Notes: generated by a model from the sequence alone, not told the origin. Numbered from the stretch's first letter, positions 9,289 through 19,491 are shown. The stretch: DNA of 48,069 nt from Gillisia sp. (GCA_024635675.1 JAGXIJ010000065.1:1-48069), one strand, 5' to 3'. Made by a program: numbers and translations.

Positions 9289-11118
9289 GTGCGGCCTCAA
9301 AAATCAATAAAACCAAAGAAAATAAAATTCAGAGAAAGTTTCGCTTCGCTAAAATTTGTGCCTCGTTTCTTTAAAGAAATAAGGAAAGTAAATCCACTTT
9401 TGTTTTATGCCAATGTGGTAAGCAGGGTGATAAATGCAATACTTCCTGTGGTTTTATTGTGGATAGGTAAGATAATTGTAGATGAGGTAGTGCTCCAGAT
9501 AGCGGCAGAAACTAAGGACTATGAACGACTTTGGTTATTTGTGGGAATTGAGTTTGGGTTAGCGATACTTTCAGATCTTTTATCTAGAGCAATCGCACTT
9601 ACCGATTCCCTCTTAGGGGATCAATATTCCATAGATACTTCAGTAAGGATCATTAAAAAAACTTCAGAAATTAATCTGGATCAGTTAGAAGATTCAGAAT
9701 TCTACGATAAGTTAGAACGAGCCCGGCAGCAAACCACCGGAAGGGTAGGGTTAATGTCTAATATTTTAACTCAAGGTCAGGATATAATTGTAATTATCTC
9801 TTTAATGGCAGGAGTAGTTGTTTTTGAACCATGGCTGATTATCCTATTAATTGTCTCTATAGTTCCAACCATCATCAACGAAATAAAATTTAGTGGGACC
9901 AGTTATTCCTTAGCTAGAAGCTGGACTCAGGAACGTAGAGAATTGGACTATTTAAGATATGTAGGTGCCAGTGATGTTACTGCCAAGGAGGTGAAATTAT
10001 TTGGACTCTCAGATTATTTGGCGAATAGATTTAAAAACCTCTCCAACATATATTACAAGGAAAGCAAGCAACTCGCTAAACAACGTGCAGCCTGGGGTTC
10101 ATTTTTTAATGTGATAGGAACCGGGGCGTACTATGGAGCTTATGTTCTCATAGTTTTTAGAACTGTGGTTGGAGTGTTTACTTTAGGTGATCTAACCTTT
10201 CTTTCGGGATCCTTCAATAGATTACAAACGAAGTTGCAGGGGTTCTTTACACGATTTACCATAATTACAGAAAGTGCACTGTATCTGCAAGATTATTTTG
10301 AATTTTTGGATCTTAAATTTGATAAATCGGAAGAGGTAGCTGGCTTGTCTTTACCGGAAACGATTAAAAATGGATTCACTTTTAAAAATGTTGGTTTTAA
10401 ATATCCCAAATCTGAACGTTGGGTAATTCGAAATGTAAATTTTGAACTGAAGGCAGGTGAAAAACTGGCATTTGTAGGAGAAAATGGAGCAGGAAAAACA
10501 ACCCTTATTAAGCTCTTGCTACAATTTTATGAGCCAACCGAAGGAGAGATCTTGCTGGATGGCGTGCCAATAAAGAAATACAATCAGCTTCAATATCAGC
10601 AATATTTCGGGGTAATCTTTCAGGACTTTGTGAAATTCGAATTAACGCTGCGTGAAAATATTGCAATGGGTGAAATTGACGAAATTGGAAATCAGCCCAG
10701 AATAGACAATGCTGCAAACAAAAGTCTCGCTAATCAGGTTGTTGTAGAATTACCGGGAGGTTACGATCAGCAATTAGGGAAACGATTTAAGAACGGAAAA
10801 GATCTTTCCGGTGGGCAGTGGCAAAAGATAGCTATAGCGAGAGCATATATGAAAGATGCAGAAGTATTGGTGTTGGATGAGCCAACTTCAGCATTAGATG
10901 CAAGGGCAGAGACAGAGGCCTTTGATAGATTTATAAAATTAACTGAAGGAAAAACTGCAGTGATCATCTCTCACAGATTTAGCACAGTGCGAATTGCAGA
11001 TCGTATAATGGTGCTAAAGGATGGTACCGTTCTGGAAATAGGAACACATGAGGAATTAATGGAGAACAATAAATTATATACTGAGTTATTCAATCTTCAA
11101 GCTGCAGGATATCAATAA
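9289..11118 (+). CDS. ABC transporter, fused permease/ATP-binding
   Basis: 609 aa, GTG start; Walker A GENGAGKTTL, signature LSGGQWQ, Walker B VLVLDEPTSALD, preceded by a TM domain. Confidence 0.93.
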   Translation: MRPQKSIKPKKIKFRESFASLKFVPRFFKEIRKVNPLLFYANVVSRVINAILPVVLLWIGKIIVDEVVLQIAAETKDYERLWLFVGIEFGLAILSDLLSRAIALTDSLLGDQYSIDTSVRIIKKTSEINLDQLEDSEFYDKLERARQQTTGRVGLMSNILTQGQDIIVIISLMAGVVVFEPWLIILLIVSIVPTIINEIKFSGTSYSLARSWTQERRELDYLRYVGASDVTAKEVKLFGLSDYLANRFKNLSNIYYKESKQLAKQRAAWGSFFNVIGTGAYYGAYVLIVFRTVVGVFTLGDLTFLSGSFNRLQTKLQGFFTRFTIITESALYLQDYFEFLDLKFDKSEEVAGLSLPETIKNGFTFKNVGFKYPKSERWVIRNVNFELKAGEKLAFVGENGAGKTTLIKLLLQFYEPTEGEILLDGVPIKKYNQLQYQQYFGVIFQDFVKFELTLRENIAMGEIDEIGNQPRIDNAANKSLANQVVVELPGGYDQQLGKRFKNGKDLSGGQWQKIAIARAYMKDAEVLVLDEPTSALDARAETEAFDRFIKLTEGKTAVIISHRFSTVRIADRIMVLKDGTVLEIGTHEELMENNKLYTELFNLQAAGYQ

Positions 11119-11253
11119 ATGAGTTCAAAGAATATTGAATATTTCTTGCTTTAAATAGTCGGTTAAACCCGACTATAGGTTGCTATATTGCGTAATTTTA
11201 ACTGTATTTCTCTCCCCATTATTTGTTTTGTTGAATGCTAATTTCTTACTGCT

Positions 11254-11700
11254 ATGAAAACCGCACTTCATTTCAAATTTCCTGCCATTTTATTTGGATT
11301 CTTTATTTTATTACAAAGCTGCACTGTGTATCATTCAACGTCTACAGATATTGGTCATGCAGTACAATCTCAAAATAAAGTGAAGGTTAAAACCAACTCT
11401 AAGGAAAGCTATAAATTCAAGAAAATAATAGAGAAGGATAATTTGTATTATGGAATTGCAAAGGCAAATTCGAATCCCGTTATGAATTATTCGGGTAAAG
11501 AGAAAGTAGAATTGTATTCCAAAAACTTAAATTCTTACCCAATAGAGCTTCAGAATATTAAAGAAATATACACTAAGAATAGAGAGTTGTCGACTATTTT
11601 ATCTATCGGTATTCCAGTTGTGATTGTTACAACGGCTATAATTGTTATAGCTCAATCCTTAGACTGGAGCTTTGGGACTGATAGTTTTACAGGATATTGA
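11254..11700 (+). CDS. Putative lipoprotein, unknown function
   Basis: 148 aa; signal peptide with lipobox LLQSC and a C-terminal hydrophobic helix. Confidence 0.65.
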   Translation: MKTALHFKFPAILFGFFILLQSCTVYHSTSTDIGHAVQSQNKVKVKTNSKESYKFKKIIEKDNLYYGIAKANSNPVMNYSGKEKVELYSKNLNSYPIELQNIKEIYTKNRELSTILSIGIPVVIVTTAIIVIAQSLDWSFGTDSFTGY

Positions 11701-12056
11701 TCTTTTCCTAGAATTGGTCTGGTTAATTGAACTGAAGGATAATTTATTCAACCTTATAAATAAACAAACCTATCTATTGAGTTTTCATTAGATTTTATTC
11801 GGTCCAAAAGATGGAATGTTAAAATATTTTAATAAATAATATTTTAATTAACACATTTTTAATAACTTAGAGAATCTTATTTAACAAATAGGATTTTTAT
11901 TTTTTTACTCCCCACTAACATATCCCAAAGAATTGTTCCGACTTTAATCGGAATATAGCCCCATATTTTAGTTTTAAATATTAGCACTGATTCTTGAATA
12001 TTAAATTCTGGATCGGGATTTTATTATAATTAATTAACTAACTAAAACCAAGGATT

Positions 12057-12821
12057 ATGAAAACAATTAAATTACTAGCGCTACTTATGTGCTGTTCTAT
12101 GTTCACATTTAACGTGCAATCTCAGGAAGAATCCAGATATCAGAAATATCTAATTCATATGGACCCTGTAAAGCCATCCATGCAAGCCGAATATGAAAAG
12201 ACAGCAGCAAAATTCGTAAAAATGTGCAAGGATAATAATTATGCTCACGATTGGATGACCCTTACCACAGAGAATAATGAATATCATTATATCTCTACTA
12301 TGAATAATTTTGCCGAGCTCGATAAAAACCCAATGGCCTCACTTAGAGAGAAAGTTGGAGCAGAAGAGTTTGGTGAAGTGTTTAAAGACTTTGATAAATG
12401 TTATGATAAGCACACAGACTATGTATTGTCACTGGATAAGGAGCTCAGTTATATGCCCGACGGTATGAAAACAATGATTGAAGGTGAGAATTATAGGGAA
12501 AACACCAAGTATTATTTTGCTCCTGCCGATATGGCTAAAGCCGTAGACGTAGCTAAAGCTTTCAAGAAATTTTATTCAGACAATAATATGGGGATGCATT
12601 ATAGATTATATAATAGCGGATTTGGAACAGATAGCACCTATTTTTTGGTTGCTGTAGCTGCAAAAGATGCCATGGATATGGAACGGAAAAGTGCAGAAGT
12701 CAGAAAAGCGATGGGGCCTAAAGGGGCGGAGCTTTTTGGTAACCTAAATAAAATATTATTAAAAACCGAAACGATACGAGGATGGATGAGACCAGATCTT
12801 TCCTATGTAGCATCTAAATAG
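12057..12821 (+). CDS. Secreted hypothetical protein
   Basis: 254 aa; signal peptide MKTIKLLALLMCCSMFTFNVQSQ; conserved-looking C-terminus GWMRPDLS. Confidence 0.7.
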   Translation: MKTIKLLALLMCCSMFTFNVQSQEESRYQKYLIHMDPVKPSMQAEYEKTAAKFVKMCKDNNYAHDWMTLTTENNEYHYISTMNNFAELDKNPMASLREKVGAEEFGEVFKDFDKCYDKHTDYVLSLDKELSYMPDGMKTMIEGENYRENTKYYFAPADMAKAVDVAKAFKKFYSDNNMGMHYRLYNSGFGTDSTYFLVAVAAKDAMDMERKSAEVRKAMGPKGAELFGNLNKILLKTETIRGWMRPDLSYVASK

Positions 12822-12888
12822 ATCTTGATACTATATAATTCACTTCGGATCTTTTTTAATAGCCTACATAACCCTATAATATAATATT

Positions 12889-13653
12889 ATGAAAAATATT
12901 TTTTACTGGATATTGCTAATTCCATTTTTAGCAATATCTCAAAATAGCAGTGAGTATTTGGTATTCGAAAATGCTTTATTATCTCCTAAGTTGGACAAGA
13001 TTTCTCAATTCGAATCTGGACTTGCATCACACAACAAGACATATCACAAAGAAGGTCCTTTTGGAGCCAGAGTGTATTGGATAGGAAATGGACCTGATAC
13101 AGGAAAGTATATGTGGGTAATGGGGCCACTACCTTGGAGTGGGTTCGATACAAGACCAGAAAAAGAAGGGCATGATGAAGATTGGAACTCTAATGTATTG
13201 CAATATATGATGCCGGAAACAGATCAGATCTACTGGAAATACGAGGTTGGGCTTTCTAATTTCCCAAAGGATTTTACTGTAAATAAAATGCTGGTTGATA
13301 TTTATGATGTAAAGCCATTTCAAGGCGCAAAGGCAATGGCCTTGCTAGAAAAGATAAAAAAGGTGATGAAAGATAAATTTCCTACTGAGACCTATGGCGT
13401 TTACACCAACGAAATGCCAAGCACCAAAGATGGAAAAGATATCGCATTTATTTCCTTTTTCGAGAAATCGGCATGGATGGGGGATGACTGGCAGTTTGCC
13501 GATAAATATAATGAAGTTCATGGCGCAGGTAGTTTTGGTACCTTTCTTAAAGACTGGGAAAATGCCACTCAAGGGAAACATTCCGAACTTTGGCATTTTA
13601 GACCGGAACTTAGTGGGTTAACCGGGGAAGTTAAAGTAGCGGAGCGACAATAA
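12889..13653 (+). CDS. Secreted hypothetical protein
   Basis: 254 aa; signal peptide MKNIFYWILLIPFLAISQ; C-terminus WHFRPELS echoes the upstream gene. Confidence 0.7.
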   Translation: MKNIFYWILLIPFLAISQNSSEYLVFENALLSPKLDKISQFESGLASHNKTYHKEGPFGARVYWIGNGPDTGKYMWVMGPLPWSGFDTRPEKEGHDEDWNSNVLQYMMPETDQIYWKYEVGLSNFPKDFTVNKMLVDIYDVKPFQGAKAMALLEKIKKVMKDKFPTETYGVYTNEMPSTKDGKDIAFISFFEKSAWMGDDWQFADKYNEVHGAGSFGTFLKDWENATQGKHSELWHFRPELSGLTGEVKVAERQ

Positions 13654-13675
13654 AAATAGTTTGTTCTTAGCCAGT

Positions 13676-13713
13676 AAAACCTCCAGCTTCATGTAAATGA
13701 AATTGGAGGTTTT
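13676..13713 (+). terminator. Rho-independent terminator-like hairpin
   Basis: AAAACCTCCA / TGGAGGTTTT stem followed by a T-rich stretch. Confidence 0.75.
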
Positions 13714-13879
13714 AATTTGTATGCACTTTAAAATCTTTATCTAATTTATTCTAAATGCAATTTATTGCTGAAATTAATCCTGAAAAGGATTTGTGAATAA
13801 TTAAGGATAAAACCGACTCGATAAATTTCTAATAGCCTTTGGGATTGAGTATTTTAGCAAGAATTAAAATTTTATTCTT

Positions 13880-16513
13880 TTGGCAGCAAAAAAACCTAAG
13901 CAAATGACCCCCTTAATGAAACAATATAACTCCATTAAGGTGAAATACCCTGATGCGTTGTTATTGTTCAGAATAGGGGATTTTTATGAGACTTTTGGGG
14001 AAGACGCCATTAGAACTTCCAGAATACTGAACATTGTACTTACAAAAAGAGGTAACGGATCTGAAACAGAGACAGCCTTAGCAGGATTTCCGCATCATGC
14101 CTTGAATACGTATTTGCCTAAACTGGTTAAAGCAGGATTGCGAGTTGCTATTTGCGATCAGTTAGAAGATCCTAAGCTCACCAAAACCATTGTAAAACGT
14201 GGGGTTACAGAGTTGGTTACTCCAGGAGTGGCAATGAATGATGAGGTATTGAATAGTAAAGCCAATAACTTTTTATGTGCTATTCATTATGGTAAGAAAA
14301 ATATGGGAGTTTCTTTTCTGGATGTTTCTACCGGAGAGTTTTTAACAGCACAAGGCACCCCGGAATATATAGATAAACTACTACAGAATTTTGGTCCCAG
14401 TGAAGTACTTATTCAAAAGAACTACAAAAAGGAATTCACTAAAATCTTTGGCGATAGTTTCCATTGTTTTTATCTGGAAGATTGGGTTTTTAAATTAGAC
14501 TATGCCTACGATTCCTTAAATGAGCATTTTAATACTAAATCCTTAAAAGGATTCGGAGTAGATCATTTAGAGGAAGGGATTATCTCGGCAGGAGCAATCT
14601 TATATTATTTAAGCGAAACCCAGCATCATAAACTTCAGCATATTGCTTCCATAAACAGGATCGCCGAAGAAGAATATGTTTGGATGGATCGGTTTACCAT
14701 TCGGAATTTGGAGTTATATAATTCCAATGCGCAAAATGCGGTCACGTTATTGGATATTATAGATAAGACTATATCCCCAATGGGAGGTAGAATGATGAAA
14801 CGATGGCTAGCCCTTCCGCTTAAGAATGCCGAAAAGATTAAAAGCAGGCATCAGGTAGTTAGTTATTTTATTCAGAATAAAGCAGAACTGGAGAGTCTTC
14901 AGAAACATATAAAGAGAATAAGTGATCTGGAGCGTTTAATTTCCAAAGTGGCAACTGGGAAAATTTGCCCACGGGAGGTGATCCACCTTAATAGCTCTTT
15001 AGAAGCCATCTTGCCAATTAAAAAATTGGCTATGAATTGCAAGGAGGAAGCCTTGAAGGTACTGGGAGATAAATTGCAAAGTTGTGAGGTGTTACGCGAA
15101 AAAATAGGGGAAATGCTTCATGAGGATGCTCCTGTGAATATTGTAAAAGGGAACACGATTGCAAAAGGTTTCCATAAAGAATTGGATGACCTGCGCAATC
15201 TTGCTTTTTCTGGAAAAGATTACCTGAATGGGATGTTGGAACGGGAAAGTAAAGCCACAGGAATTACCTCTTTGAAGATTGGGAGTAACAATGTATATGG
15301 GTATTATATAGAAGTAAGGAATTCTCATAAAGATAAAGTCCCGGAAGAATGGACCCGTAAGCAAACCTTGGTGAATGCCGAGCGTTATATTACAGAGGAG
15401 CTGAAGGAATATGAGGGTAAGATCCTTGGAGCTGAAGAGAAAATATTGCATTTGGAGCAAGAACTTTTCTCAGGTTTGGTAGAATGGTTGAGTGATTACA
15501 TAAAGCCGGTACAACAGAACGCACGTTTAATAGGTCAATTAGATTGTTTGTCTTCTTTTGCACAACAGGCAATATCCGAGAACTATAATAAACCAGAGAT
15601 AGACGACTCTACTGAATTGGAGATTAAAAATGGTAGGCACCCGGTTATAGAAAAGCAATTGCCACATGGGGAACATTATGTAACTAACGATGTGTTTCTT
15701 GACAGGGAAACACAACAGGTCATCATGATCACCGGGCCTAACATGAGTGGGAAATCGGCTATTTTAAGACAAACAGCGCTTATTGTTCTCTTAGCTCAAA
15801 TGGGAAGTTTTGTGCCTGCAGAGGCCGCTAGAATAGGTTTGGTAGATAAAATTTTTACCAGAGTAGGAGCGAGCGACAATATCTCTATGGGGGAATCTAC
15901 CTTTATGGTTGAAATGAATGAGACAGCGAGTATTCTTAATAATCTTTCTGAACGCAGTTTAGTGTTATTGGATGAAATTGGGAGAGGAACCAGTACTTAT
16001 GATGGGATTTCTATTGCCTGGGCCATTACAGAATACCTACATGAACATCCTACTCACGCCAAAACTCTATTTGCAACTCATTATCATGAATTAAATGAAA
16101 TGGGAGATACCTTCGCTCGTATTAAGAATTATAATGTTTCTGTAAAAGAATTAAAGGATACGGTATTATTTCTTCGGAAGCTTGTTCCGGGAGGGAGCGC
16201 CCATAGTTTTGGGATCCATGTGGCCAAGATGGCCGGAATGCCACAGCAAGTTATTAGCAAGGCGAATAAAATTCTAAAAAAATTAGAAAAATCACATAAA
16301 ATGGAAGATTCTGGTGCTATTTTAAAAAGTTCTGCAGAACAAGAAATGCAGTTAAGCTTTTTTAATTTGGACGATCCGTTGCTTCAAGATTTAAAACAAG
16401 AGTTGTTGCATATTGATATTGATACACTTACGCCAATAGAAGCATTAATGAAGCTTAATGAGATAAAGCGAATGTTGGCGGGCAAGCAAAAAGCAAACCT
16501 CGATGCACATTAA
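13880..16513 (+). CDS. mutS: DNA mismatch repair protein MutS
   Basis: 877 aa, TTG start; [34 protein letters not shown], Walker [24 protein letters not shown]. Confidence 0.97.
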   Translation: MAAKKPKQMTPLMKQYNSIKVKYPDALLLFRIGDFYETFGEDAIRTSRILNIVLTKRGNGSETETALAGFPHHALNTYLPKLVKAGLRVAICDQLEDPKLTKTIVKRGVTELVTPGVAMNDEVLNSKANNFLCAIHYGKKNMGVSFLDVSTGEFLTAQGTPEYIDKLLQNFGPSEVLIQKNYKKEFTKIFGDSFHCFYLEDWVFKLDYAYDSLNEHFNTKSLKGFGVDHLEEGIISAGAILYYLSETQHHKLQHIASINRIAEEEYVWMDRFTIRNLELYNSNAQNAVTLLDIIDKTISPMGGRMMKRWLALPLKNAEKIKSRHQVVSYFIQNKAELESLQKHIKRISDLERLISKVATGKICPREVIHLNSSLEAILPIKKLAMNCKEEALKVLGDKLQSCEVLREKIGEMLHEDAPVNIVKGNTIAKGFHKELDDLRNLAFSGKDYLNGMLERESKATGITSLKIGSNNVYGYYIEVRNSHKDKVPEEWTRKQTLVNAERYITEELKEYEGKILGAEEKILHLEQELFSGLVEWLSDYIKPVQQNARLIGQLDCLSSFAQQAISENYNKPEIDDSTELEIKNGRHPVIEKQLPHGEHYVTNDVFLDRETQQVIMITGPNMSGKSAILRQTALIVLLAQMGSFVPAEAARIGLVDKIFTRVGASDNISMGESTFMVEMNETASILNNLSERSLVLLDEIGRGTSTYDGISIAWAITEYLHEHPTHAKTLFATHYHELNEMGDTFARIKNYNVSVKELKDTVLFLRKLVPGGSAHSFGIHVAKMAGMPQQVISKANKILKKLEKSHKMEDSGAILKSSAEQEMQLSFFNLDDPLLQDLKQELLHIDIDTLTPIEALMKLNEIKRMLAGKQKANLDAH

Positions 16514-16530
16514 ATATTGTAAAAAATCCT

Positions 16531-16559
16531 TTGGTATTATAAGAATTGTTTTAAATTTG
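16531..16559 (+). promoter_or_regulatory. Bacteroidetes-type promoter for the tRNA operon
   Basis: TTG (16531-16533), 18-nt spacer, TAAATTTG (16552-16559), matching TTG/TAnnTTTG. Confidence 0.65.
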
Positions 16560-16615
16560 CAACCGCAATAAGGAATTATTGCAGCTCCGGGAAACCGGAA
16601 ATGTTCTTACGAATC

Positions 16616-16688
16616 GCGAAAATAGCTCAGCTGGTAGAGCGCCACCTTGCCAAGGTGGAGGTCGCGGGTTCGAATCCCGTTTTTCGCT
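16616..16688 (+). tRNA. tRNA-Gly (GCC)
   Basis: Acceptor GCGAAAA/TTTTCGC; anticodon stem-loop CCACCTTGCCAAGGTGG; T-loop GGTTCGAATCC. Confidence 0.95.
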
Positions 16689-16692
16689 CTGA
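16678..16692 (+). repeat. Direct repeat copy 1 at the tRNA-Gly 3' end (CGTTTTTCGCTCTGA)
   Basis: 15-nt exact match to 16739-16753. Confidence 0.85.
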
Positions 16693-16738
16693 AAGGCGAA
16701 ACATTTGAAGTTTGCGGGATTCCCCGACGCTTCGGGGC

Positions 16739-16753
16739 CGTTTTTCGCTCTGA
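16739..16753 (+). repeat. Direct repeat copy 2 (CGTTTTTCGCTCTGA)
   Basis: 15-nt exact match to 16678-16692, 61 bp downstream. Confidence 0.85.
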
Positions 16754-16789
16754 CAGTGCGAAGAAATCGCTTTTATAATAAAAATCCAC

Positions 16790-16875
16790 GCTCGGATGGT
16801 GGAATTGGTAGACACGTTGGACTTAAAATCCAATGATCAGCAACGGTCGTGCGGGTTCAAGTCCCGCTCCGAGTA
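16790..16875 (+). tRNA. tRNA-Leu (UAA)
   Basis: Acceptor GCTCGGA/TCCGAGT; anticodon stem-loop TTGGACTTAAAATCCAA; long variable arm; GGGTTCAAGTCCC T-arm. Confidence 0.95.
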
Positions 16876-16878
16876 CAA

Positions 16879-16915
16879 AAACCCTCTTTATCTTATTGAT
16901 TTAGAGGGTTTTTTA
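16879..16915 (+). terminator. Rho-independent terminator after the tRNA operon
   Basis: AACCCTCT...AGAGGGTT stem followed by TTTTTAG. Confidence 0.75.
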
Positions 16916-17214
16916 GTTTTTGAGGATTAGTATAGTTCTTTTTAAATATGGATTATCTAGGAATTCAAAATTGTAATTTTTCTTATTTTAATTGCTAAAC
17001 CCTTACTAATACGGGTTTATTTATGTTTTAATTAATAAGATAAGGGTGAGTTTATTCGTCCTTTGTAGGTGTAGGAATAAGGAAAAACCACCTTTAATCG
17101 ATTATTTTTACACAAAACAGAATTTTATTCGAAAATAATTACATATATTTATAAAACCCCTGTGCCCCGAGTCGTTAAATAACCCCCACGGTATTTAACT
17201 AATTTCGACACAAA

Positions 17215-17244
17215 TTGGGTTTAATATATGGGTATTTACTTTTG
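17215..17244 (+). promoter_or_regulatory. Candidate Bacteroidetes promoter
   Basis: TTG (17215-17217), 19-nt spacer, TACTTTTG (17237-17244). Confidence 0.45.
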
Positions 17245-17595
17245 TAGGTACCTATTATTATTTCATGACATTTCAAATTCTCTGCTTTATTTCTTTATCT
17301 CCCAAAACTGCTATTTTATTTTTTAGCGACAATAAGCTAAAGTATGTAGGTGTTCATTGATGAGATTATATTTATTAAATAGAATTAAATCTAAATATTT
17401 TGCTTTATGTCTTTTTAACCTGATGGAATAAAGAACTTACCTATCAATTCAATTGACTTTTAGGACACTTTTTTTTGGGGGATATACAGACCTGTATTTT
17501 AGTTCTTATTTTAAATATTATGTAAAATGCTATAAAATAGTTTAAGAATTGGAGAAAATATATTTCACTATATTTAATTATAATATAATTTCACT

Positions 17596-18315
17596 ATGAA
17601 ATATTTCGTGTTAATATTTACCTGCATTTCTTTATCTGCATTTAGTCAAGTTGGAGAAAAGGTTTTTTTTGCAGATTCTCCTCAATCTGATGTACGTGGA
17701 AGTCTGTTTTTATCGGAGTTGCAAAAAAAAGTAAATAACAACTTCTCTCTTGAAGATTTGGAAGGTAGCCCTTACCTATATGATAATTTTGTTTTAGGAG
17801 AGGTGAGCATAAATAATAAAGTTGATGGGATTTATCCTTTGCGCTTAAATGTGTATAGCGACATTTTTGAAATTAAAACTGATGAGACAACAATCAAAGA
17901 AATTCGTCAATTACATTATGTTGAAGTAAAGCTCCAAAACAAACTTTATAGGCTAGTTTCATATTTAAATAATGATAAGGTAATTTCCAGAGGTTATTTT
18001 GAAGTTCTAGAAGAAGGAAAGAATGTGATTCTTTTAAAGAAATACGAAAAAATATTTGAACCAGGGGTAAAAGCTAAAACTAGTTTTTATATAGATAAAA
18101 AACCACAAATTAAAAATGAAGTTAGTTATTATTTGAGTTTTGAAAACAGTTCTAATGTGCCAATTAAAATTAATAAACTGTCTTCTAAAGAAATATTAAA
18201 AGCTTTTCCAGAAGATAGATATCAAATACTGAAATCCTATATTAAAGACAAAAAATTGAATTTAAAGGATATAAATGGTATCAAAAAAGTAATCCGATAT
18301 TACAATAGTTTATAA
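17596..18315 (+). CDS. Secreted hypothetical protein
   Basis: 239 aa; signal peptide MKYFVLIFTCISLSAFSQ; no recognised domain. Confidence 0.7.
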   Translation: MKYFVLIFTCISLSAFSQVGEKVFFADSPQSDVRGSLFLSELQKKVNNNFSLEDLEGSPYLYDNFVLGEVSINNKVDGIYPLRLNVYSDIFEIKTDETTIKEIRQLHYVEVKLQNKLYRLVSYLNNDKVISRGYFEVLEEGKNVILLKKYEKIFEPGVKAKTSFYIDKKPQIKNEVSYYLSFENSSNVPIKINKLSSKEILKAFPEDRYQILKSYIKDKKLNLKDINGIKKVIRYYNSL

Positions 18316-18334
18316 GTGTGGCTCAACTAGATGG

Positions 18335-18370
18335 AATAACAAAAACCGCCTTTGGGCGGTTTTTGTTATT
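18335..18370. terminator. Bidirectional terminator between convergent genes
   Basis: Perfect 16-bp stem AATAACAAAAACCGCC / GGCGGTTTTTGTTATT, TTTG loop. Confidence 0.88.
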
Positions 18371-18382
18371 GAGCTAATGATC

Positions 18383-18628
18383 TTAGTTTAGATCATCTGT
18401 AGCTTCTTCCCCGTTCACATCATCTGTATTGTGAATTTCCTCGTCTACTTCCTTAACGACTTTTTTTGCGCCTTTTTCAATCTTTTCCCCTGCCTTTTTT
18501 GCATTCGTTTCAATGTCTTCACCTATAGATTCCAGAGCATCCTCAGTTTTCTCTTGAGTTGTTTCTCTGCAAGAATACACGGTTGTTGCCATAGTGGCAA
18601 GCATTAAGAATAAAAATAATTTTCTCAT
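18383..18628 (-). CDS. Small acidic lipoprotein (SCRETT family)
   Basis: 81 aa from MRKLFLFLMLATMATTVYSCRETT. The track's start at 18670 would read through the upstream gene's terminator, so 18628 is preferred. Confidence 0.75.
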   Translation of the reverse strand: MRKLFLFLMLATMATTVYSCRETTQEKTEDALESIGEDIETNAKKAGEKIEKGAKKVVKEVDEEIHNTDDVNGEEATDDLN

Positions 18629-18653
18629 AATATTGGATTTAAATGGTTTAACT

Positions 18654-18684
18654 AAAAAAAGCCATCTCAATAAATTAAGATGGC
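18654..18684 (-). terminator. Terminator between the two SCRETT lipoprotein genes
   Basis: GCCATCT (18661-18667) / AGATGGC (18678-18684); on the minus strand followed by a run of T. Confidence 0.65.
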
Positions 18685-18709
18685 CTTAGAATTATGAAGG
18701 TAAAAAAGA

Positions 18710-18943
18710 CTACATGTCGTCGTCTCCGTTTACATCGTCAGTTCCGTTTACTTCTTCTTTAGCTTCAGTTTCAACGCTTTCAGCAGCTGCTTCAACTTCG
18801 TCTCCAGCTTCTTCAGCTGCATCTTCCATGTCCTCACCCATTGCTTCTACAGCATCTTCTGTTTTTTCTTCAGTAGTTTCTCTACAAGAGTAGATAGATA
18901 AAGAGAATACTGCAGCTAATAATAATAAAGATAATTTTTTCAT
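18710..18943 (-). CDS. Small acidic lipoprotein (SCRETT family), paralog of the adjacent gene
   Basis: 77 aa; MKKLSLLLLAAVFSLSIYSCRETTEEKTEDAVEAMGEDMEDAAEEAGDEVEAAAESV... Confidence 0.78.
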   Translation of the reverse strand: MKKLSLLLLAAVFSLSIYSCRETTEEKTEDAVEAMGEDMEDAAEEAGDEVEAAAESVETEAKEEVNGTDDVNGDDDM

Positions 18944-19351
18944 TGTAAATATGTTTAATTAGTTGAACAGCAAATTTAAACTAATTTTTAAATTTGCCAA
19001 GTACTCTTTTCAGTTAAATATTTCCAATTTTTTTTAGGAATATGTGGTAGATGTAATTCTATGTTTACCCTTTATTTTATAGGGGTGTTTGCAAAATATT
19101 TTTACAACAGTGTTTTGAATTAGCTTGGCAGTGACCATAAATACTGGTGTTATATGAAGGCTAATATTTGTTAGGTAAAAAACCTAAACGTATATTTCTG
19201 GTTCTTTATAAGTTGTAGAAGTGGCCAAAATTTCGATTTAAATGGTGAATAATTCACTGTTTATTGGAATAATGGATTTTAAAGTTGCTTAAAATTATGG
19301 GCAAAACGTTAAAAAATGGTTGTATAGCAGCAATATAGATCTCATCTTTAG

Positions 19352-19483
19352 CTAGTTAAAATCTTTAAAAAAGCCTTTCTTCGGCGTTATTCTTTGTGTT
19401 CTTAAAGGTTGCTTAATTTTTATTTCTTTAATACCAGATGTACTGGAGTAATGCCATCTCAATTTCATTCGTTTAAAAGACAT
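19352..19483 (-). CDS. Possible 43-aa basic microprotein downstream of the dnaE-like gene
   Basis: MSFKRMKLRWHYSSTSGIKEIKIKQPLRTQRITPKKGFFKDFN*; starts 8 nt after the dnaE-like stop; not in the ORF track. Confidence 0.35.
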   Translation of the reverse strand: MSFKRMKLRWHYSSTSGIKEIKIKQPLRTQRITPKKGFFKDFN

Positions 19484-19491
19484 AATTATTC

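Noticed and set aside
11156-11175. TAGTCGG-TTAAAC-CCGACTA hairpin after the ABC transporter
   Set aside because: Short stem without a T tract; not enough to call a terminator or riboswitch.
11936-11953. TTCCGA...TCGGAA inverted repeat upstream of 12057
   Set aside because: Six-bp arms in AT-rich DNA, with no link to a promoter element; could be chance.
16607-16833. Two minus-strand ORFs (60 and 68 aa, e.g. ...ERKTGFEPATSTLARWRSTS)
   Set aside because: They are antisense translations of tRNA-Gly and tRNA-Leu, a well-known source of false hypothetical proteins.
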